From G958295935 sp965224235 (GTDB taxonomy: Bacteria > Chloroflexota > Dehalococcoidia > Lucifugimonadales > Lucifugimonadaceae), in assembly GCA_965224235.1 (NCBI GenBank), contig CBDCYP010000002.1, forward strand, positions 1,860,001-1,924,000: 64,000 bases of DNA, written 5' to 3'. The notes beneath the pieces are model-generated. The model ran no database searches. It saw only the letters and a list, made by a program, of their open reading frames with translations, and was not told the origin of the DNA. Shown in pieces: positions 59,638 through 64,000 of the stretch (position 1 is the first letter of the stretch; each line of letters starts with the position of its first letter). The position numbers were made by a program, and so were the translations under genes.

Positions 59638-60846
59638 CTAACCCCGGTATTCAAACCGCGCGGCGCGGCGGCCTGCGGCGGCATGATCCCACGGTTCTAT
59701 CCACGCCTCCATGATTTCCAAACCGAACCCCGGGGAGTCCGGCGGCGTTACGTAGCCGTCGCGGGGCATCGCCATGCCGGGGATCGACCGTACCTCCTCA
59801 AGCGGGATGCCGGGGTCGGTTCCGAGCCAATATTCGGCTATCGGCGACTCGGGCATCGCCATTGCGAAGTGCTGTCCGAAGGGGGTGTTGGCGCCGCCGT
59901 GTGGAACTGTGATTAGCCCCGCAGCTTCTCCGATGGTGTAGATCTTCAGCGCTTCCGACAGCCCTCCGCACCACCTGAGGTCAGGTTGCAACACATCCGC
60001 GCATCGATGTTCGACGAGTTGCCGGAAGGCATGCCGTCCATGATGGTCTTCACCGGTGGCGATCGGCATCCATGGGACCGCTCGTTTCAACTCAATGTGG
60101 CCTTCGAGGTCGGGCGGGGTCAGCGGTTCCTCAAGCCAACGCATGTCATACCGCCTTAGCCGCTCTGCCAGCCTGACGGCAAACTCCACGTTGTAAGACA
60201 TGACGGCGTTGAGCATCAGGTCTGCGTCCGGACCGACGGTCTCCCTCGCATCGGCCACCCTGCCCTCGACGAGGTTCAGGCCCTTGGTCCCCATGTCATA
60301 GTGCCCAGGGTTCGTTATCTTGAAATGCTGAAAACCAAGCTCTTGGGCCCAATCGAGGTCGTCGCCGGTCGCATAAAGCAGAATCCGTTCACGGCACGGC
60401 CCGCCAAGCAGAGAGTAGACGGGCAGACCCAGGAGCTTGCCCTTGAGGTCCCACAGCGCCAGGTCGACGGCGCTCTGGGCGACCGTGGCATGGCCGGCCG
60501 ACCCGAGACGCTGCACGGCGCGCTGCATGAGGTCGTTCAGGAATTCGATCGCCAGGCAGTCACGGCCCTCCAATAATGGTGCGAAAACGTAGTCGATGAC
60601 CACTGCAGTCGTTTCCCCAAATCCGCAGGAGCCGAGACCCCATGTTCCGTCCTCTGCAGTGATTTGCACCCATACGTCGCCGCCGCCGATGCCCGGCAGG
60701 GCAGAAGGGAGGTTGGAGAACTCGTGGTACTTGTTGATCGGCAGTTGGCGCGGGGCAGTGTTGTTCCACGATGGCCGATACGGCGCAGTCGCAGGTGGGA
60801 CGTGCGGGACGTTCAACTGCGCTACGCGGATTTCCTTGATGTTCAC
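59638..60846 (-). CDS. Enolase-superfamily dehydratase, L-rhamnonate dehydratase-like
   Basis: A protein of 402 residues, the length of sugar-acid dehydratases in this superfamily. The N-terminal capping domain carries NKYHEFSNLPSALPGIGG. Barrel motifs are VDLALWDLKGKLLGLPVYSL, RWLEEPLTPPD (metal Glu), IATGEDHHGRHAFRQLVEHR (metal Glu in GED), and PHGGANTPFGQHFAMAMPES near the end, as in rhamnonate dehydratase. At the site of the first metal Asp the protein has LMLNAVMSYN, an Asn. It may be a catalytically altered relative, or the pocket may be rearranged. It is convergent with the antiporter. Confidence 0.87.
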   Translation of the reverse strand: MNIKEIRVAQLNVPHVPPATAPYRPSWNNTAPRQLPINKYHEFSNLPSALPGIGGGDVWVQITAEDGTWGLGSCGFGETTAVVIDYVFAPLLEGRDCLAIEFLNDLMQRAVQRLGSAGHATVAQSAVDLALWDLKGKLLGLPVYSLLGGPCRERILLYATGDDLDWAQELGFQHFKITNPGHYDMGTKGLNLVEGRVADARETVGPDADLMLNAVMSYNVEFAVRLAERLRRYDMRWLEEPLTPPDLEGHIELKRAVPWMPIATGEDHHGRHAFRQLVEHRCADVLQPDLRWCGGLSEALKIYTIGEAAGLITVPHGGANTPFGQHFAMAMPESPIAEYWLGTDPGIPLEEVRSIPGMAMPRDGYVTPPDSPGFGLEIMEAWIEPWDHAAAGRRAARFEYRG

Positions 60847-61101
60847 GGGTTCCCCTTCAAATCTCTTTCAGCGCTTGCAAGACCTTTTTGGGTTAGCCTT
60901 TGGGACCGCCGCTTCGCATCACCATCCCGATACTCGGGGAAGGGAATTTGGCCTCCGCCGCGTGGTCGATTACCCAGACCTGTTTATTGCACGGCCCACC
61001 ACCCCAAATATACGCCCAAGCCCAGCTGGCAAGCCCGCGATACAAAATCGCGGCCCGGCACTTCTTCGAGCCGGTCCAAATGTCAGCCACCGGCGGGCAG
61101 A
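60847..61101. other. Intergenic stretch between divergent genes
   Basis: This stretch separates the dehydratase-like gene (leftward) from the fourth binding-protein gene (rightward). No gene or strong structure is seen in it. The candidate promoter at 61102-61130 begins right after it. Confidence 0.4.
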
Positions 61102-61130
61102 TAGACAGCCCCTTGCCAGATGGCTAAAAT
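61102..61130 (+). promoter_or_regulatory. Sigma-70-type promoter for the fourth binding-protein gene
   Basis: TAGACA (61102-61107), 17-base spacer, TAAAAT (61125-61130), 61 bases before the GTG start. Both boxes match the consensus in most positions. Confidence 0.45.
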
Positions 61131-61191
61131 CCGCTCAACAACGGGGTTGCCTTAATCATGATCCCCTTTAGCCATATCAAGAGGAAGACCT

Positions 61192-63159
61192 GTGACACTC
61201 ATAAATTTGCGCAAAGCTCTTCAGAAGTTCTCCCCGATTATGCTAATAGGAACCGTCGCGGCCTTCGCGGCCGCGTGTGGGGGTGAGGACGTGGTGGTCA
61301 CGGAAATCCAGACCGTGATCGTCGAAAAACCGGTCACCCAGATCGAGAAGGTCGTCGAAACCGTCGTCGTCCAGGAAGTGGTCGAGGGCAAAACCGTCAC
61401 GGAAATCCAAACGGTGGTGGTCGAAAGGCCCGTTACGCGAATCGAGAAGGTCGTCGAAACTGTCCTCGTCGAGAAGGTAGTTGAAGGCAAGACCGTCACG
61501 GAAGTACAGACCGTGGTGGTTGAAAAAGCCGTTACGCGTACCGAAAAGGTCGTCGAAACCGTTGTCGTCGAAAAGGCGGTGGTCGCACAGCCCACCCCGG
61601 CGCCCGCTGGCGCGGTGCCGCCCGGACTGCGAAGGGGCGGGCATTTGGTCCGCGGCCTGACCCGAATGCCCACCCAATGGGATATGCGCCAGGAAGCTGT
61701 GTGGTGGGGCCCGCAAAGCCTTACCCGTCACTACGACGGGCTGCTTCAATTCTCAACCGAGGACGGCGTGACGATACAGCCTGATCTGGCCAGAGCGTGG
61801 CAGTTCAGTTCTGACTTCTCAGATCTGACACTCACTCTCTTTGACGGGATTCAGTTCCACGATGGCGCGCCTCTGGGGATGGATGACGTGCTGTTCGCAT
61901 TCGAACAGTTGAAGAATCCTCCAGCAGGCATCGTATTCCCGAGGCTTGCTGCATTCCGGGGTATCGAGTCGGTCGAGGGAATCGATGATCTGACGGTCCG
62001 ATTCAACCTGGCTTCGCCCAATGTGGACTTCTTGCAGGAACTCGCCAGCACTTGGGCCATTGTGGCGCCCGAGCGCATAGCCGGAGGCGAAGGTGGCATT
62101 AACTCTGCGGATGAAATAATTGGTACCGGTCCGTTCGTGCTCGCGGATTCGGAGGAAGACAGTTTCATCAGGTCGGACGCCAACCCGAACTACCATCTGA
62201 TAGCCCCCGACGGCAGTCCGTTCCCGTACCTCGATCAGGTCACTACAGTCGTGATTCCGAACGAGGACGCGCTTGGTTCAGCGTTCCGTACCGGTCGAAT
62301 CGACCTCATGCAGATAGGTCTGCAAAAGGCGGCCGCCATCGAGGGCGAGTTCGGTGACCGGGTAGTCCACAAACAGTCGCCGCTACCAGGCGTCTTCTAC
62401 CTCACACCCAACGCCGACAATCCTCCGTTCGATGATGTCAGGGCTCGCAGGGCGCTCTACCTAGCGATCGACCGTGTGGCGATTACCGAGTTCCAGAGGC
62501 TGCCAAGCGGACAACTTCCGTACAATCCGGTCAGCTTCCTCGGCAATACCTACCCGTTCGTGAACGAGGTCCTCAGCTATCCCGAGGTCAACCCGGACAC
62601 CAGATCCGAAGCAGCCGCCGAGGCAAAACGGCTGTTCGAGGAGTTGGGGATAACCGAGATCGACATGCTGGTGATCGCCATTCCGTGGTTCGAGCAGTGG
62701 GCGCAACTCCTCGCCCAACAACTCGAGGACGTGGGCGTCACTCTGAACCTGTCCACAAAGGATGCGCCGTCGTCTCTCGCCTCAGCATCACAGGGCGATT
62801 TCGAAACCTATGGCCACGGAGGCAACATCGTCGTCTGGAACGCCATGGACATCGTGCAGTTGTTCTACTTGCCCGAAGGCGGCTGGTTCCACCACAAGGC
62901 CGAACCCTCGCAAGAGTTCAAAGACCTGTTCACCCGAGCCCGAGCCACCTTGCCGGGACCTGAGCGAAACGAGATGTTCAGGGAGATGGAGAAGTACCTG
63001 CGCGAAGAGTTGATACCTGCTGTTCCGGTAATGGCACACGGCGGCGTCAGCGTTGTCGGTTACGACTACGTGCGAGACTATCGTCCGGTACCGGTCGTAC
63101 ATTTCCAGATGCACAAGTTCTTTGACGTTTGGCTGGATGACGGTTCGCCAGCCAGATAG
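61192..63159 (+). CDS. Family 5 solute-binding lipoprotein with repeat linker, module 4
   Basis: A protein of 655 residues from GTG, with AAGAGGAAG upstream. Lipobox FAAAC, lipidated Cys29. The linker holds three tandem 33-residue units built on TEIQTVVVEKPVTRIEKVVE (99-bp DNA period: 61297, 61396, 61495), the last shortened. They are predicted to be extended or coiled. The SBP5 fold follows, with a GGHLVRGLTRMPTQWDMRQE start, DLTLTLFDGIQFHDGAPLGM and the closing DYRPVPVVHFQMHKFFDVWL. It differs from modules 1-3 in sequence, so it is an independent importer. The permease follows 142 bases downstream. Confidence 0.9.
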   Translation: MTLINLRKALQKFSPIMLIGTVAAFAAACGGEDVVVTEIQTVIVEKPVTQIEKVVETVVVQEVVEGKTVTEIQTVVVERPVTRIEKVVETVLVEKVVEGKTVTEVQTVVVEKAVTRTEKVVETVVVEKAVVAQPTPAPAGAVPPGLRRGGHLVRGLTRMPTQWDMRQEAVWWGPQSLTRHYDGLLQFSTEDGVTIQPDLARAWQFSSDFSDLTLTLFDGIQFHDGAPLGMDDVLFAFEQLKNPPAGIVFPRLAAFRGIESVEGIDDLTVRFNLASPNVDFLQELASTWAIVAPERIAGGEGGINSADEIIGTGPFVLADSEEDSFIRSDANPNYHLIAPDGSPFPYLDQVTTVVIPNEDALGSAFRTGRIDLMQIGLQKAAAIEGEFGDRVVHKQSPLPGVFYLTPNADNPPFDDVRARRALYLAIDRVAITEFQRLPSGQLPYNPVSFLGNTYPFVNEVLSYPEVNPDTRSEAAAEAKRLFEELGITEIDMLVIAIPWFEQWAQLLAQQLEDVGVTLNLSTKDAPSSLASASQGDFETYGHGGNIVVWNAMDIVQLFYLPEGGWFHHKAEPSQEFKDLFTRARATLPGPERNEMFREMEKYLREELIPAVPVMAHGGVSVVGYDYVRDYRPVPVVHFQMHKFFDVWLDDGSPAR

Positions 63160-63301
63160 GAAATAGCGCCTTCGAGTTGACGGCAGTCCCCGGCGGCAAA
63201 TCGTTCGCCTGGGAATGCCGCGCTCGGGGCGCCCGCACACGTCTTTGCGTTAGCGGGGCAGGCGTGTCAAAGGCGCTTAGCCCGGCGGCGGGAGCCTTCG
63301 A

Positions 63302-64000
63302 TTGCAAAGATACATAGCGCGCCGAGCGCTCCTCCTGATACCCACGCTGATCCTTCTTGGGACCCTGCTTTTCCTGATGCTGCGGGTCATGCCGGGTGAC
63401 GTCGCCCTCGCGCTGACGGCAGGAGAATTCGGTTCATTCGACCCCGAAGAGGTCGAAAGGCTTCGGGAAGAACTGGGTCTGAATGATCCGCTAATCGTTC
63501 AGTACGGCCGGTGGTTCGCAGACATCGCGAGGGGGGACCTGGGCTATTCGATTTCCGAAAAACGACCCGTGGCCGAGGCGTTGTTCAGCAAAGCCGAAGT
63601 CACACTGTCGCTCGCCATCCTCTCGATATTCTTAGCATTGTTGTGGGCGTTGCCGTTGGGGATCATTGCCGCGGTGTGGCGGGGGAGTTGGATAGACCAG
63701 GTCATTCGACTGATTACGGCAGGCGGTTTGGCGATCCCCGGTTTTTGGTTAGGCATAATCGTGTTGCTGCTACTGGTACGGGTTTTCCAGTGGAGCCCTC
63801 CCGTACAACACGTCAGCCTGTTCGAAGACCCCGGCACCGCCTTTCAGCGGTTGATATTCCCAGCGCTGGTAATTGGATACCGTTTCGCCGCGGTTGTAAG
63901 CCGCCTGACACGTTCGACCATGTTGGAAGTCATCAATCAAGATTTCGTGCGCACCGCGAGGGCCAAAGGCCTGGACTCGATAGTCGTCGTGGTCCGTCAT
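63302..64000 (+). CDS. ABC importer permease, DppB type, module 4 (3' end outside window)
   Basis: A TTG at 63302 with GGGAG upstream opens a frame that runs uninterrupted to the window edge, at least 233 residues. The first span is ARRALLLIPTLILLGTLLFL, then MLRVMPGDVALALTAGEFGS and a LREELGLNDPLIVQYGRWFA block typical of DppB. Further spans include GLAIPGFWLGIIVLLLLVRV. The EAA-like loop SRLTRSTMLEVINQDFVRTA is followed by RAKGLDSIVVVVRH at the end. The C-terminal span is missing only because the window stops. It partners the binding protein upstream. Confidence 0.88.
   Translation, partial: MQRYIARRALLLIPTLILLGTLLFLMLRVMPGDVALALTAGEFGSFDPEEVERLREELGLNDPLIVQYGRWFADIARGDLGYSISEKRPVAEALFSKAEVTLSLAILSIFLALLWALPLGIIAAVWRGSWIDQVIRLITAGGLAIPGFWLGIIVLLLLVRVFQWSPPVQHVSLFEDPGTAFQRLIFPALVIGYRFAAVVSRLTRSTMLEVINQDFVRTARAKGLDSIVVVVRH

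Noticed and set aside
1..64000. Search for prophage, restriction-modification, toxin-antitoxin or other defence genes
   Set aside because: Apart from the IS element, the repeats and one small gene remnant, no integrase, structural phage gene, methyltransferase or defence nuclease was recognised.

Overview
The window reads as a GC-rich, free-living, heterotrophic bacterium. The best fit is a marine or subsurface Chloroflexota of the SAR202/Dehalococcoidia kind. This is inferred from gene content and not proven: many lipoprotein-type family 5 solute-binding proteins with Thr/Val/Glu-rich linkers, several scattered single-step catabolic enzymes (enolase superfamily, class III aminotransferase, Ldh_2 dehydrogenase, TPP decarboxylase), a two-domain ThyX, and an actinobacterial/Chloroflexi-style ValS. 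There is no rRNA. The only RNA gene seen is a tRNA-Arg(UCU).

Layout. 1-7810: catabolic enzymes, namely the end of an FAD-linked oxidase, a GSA-aminomutase-like aminotransferase, an NHL propeller protein, a zinc alcohol/formaldehyde dehydrogenase, an Ldh_2 dehydrogenase and a benzoylformate-decarboxylase-like TPP enzyme. 7867-11157: tRNA-Arg, a large putative TIM-barrel glycosidase-like protein and two paralogous small lipoproteins. 11158-14278: an accessory patch with a decayed small gene, a UPF0213 GIY-YIG protein, three copies of a composite repeat, and an apparently intact IS1182-like element inserted in the second copy. 14466-29821: three successive family 5 peptide-type import modules (binding protein plus two permeases), all paralogous and all without an ATPase gene. 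A strong hairpin lies between binding protein and permease in each, and a VCBS/ASPIC lipoprotein sits between modules one and two. 29990-36932: GNAT, lyase, enolase-superfamily, MBL-fold, ThiY-like and SDR genes. 37002-42223 (minus strand): two-domain ThyX, then PDH E2, E1-beta and E1-alpha. 42402-47527: FolD, then an AcpS - NAD(P)HX repair - CoaX - CoaBC cluster for cofactor supply. 47666-51463: a small conserved-looking protein, a frameshifted RraA-family gene and ValS.

51661-57473 (minus strand) is the most unusual region. Five tightly packed genes encode a STAS protein with an N-terminal PII-like domain, a response-regulator/PP2C phosphatase, an RsbW-type ATP-binding protein, a Leu/Ile/Val-type binding lipoprotein and a membrane histidine kinase. 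Together they could form a complete route from extracellular ligand to a partner-switching output. The PII-STAS fusion would add an intracellular metabolite input. No sigma factor or transporter accompanies them.

57980-64000: a CPA2 antiporter with a CBS tail broken by three frameshifts at short base runs, a rhamnonate-dehydratase-like enolase-superfamily gene with an Asp-to-Asn change at a metal site, and a fourth family 5 binding protein followed by a permease cut by the window end. Two genes with three frameshifts each in a 12-kb stretch raise the question of real decay versus homopolymer sequence errors.
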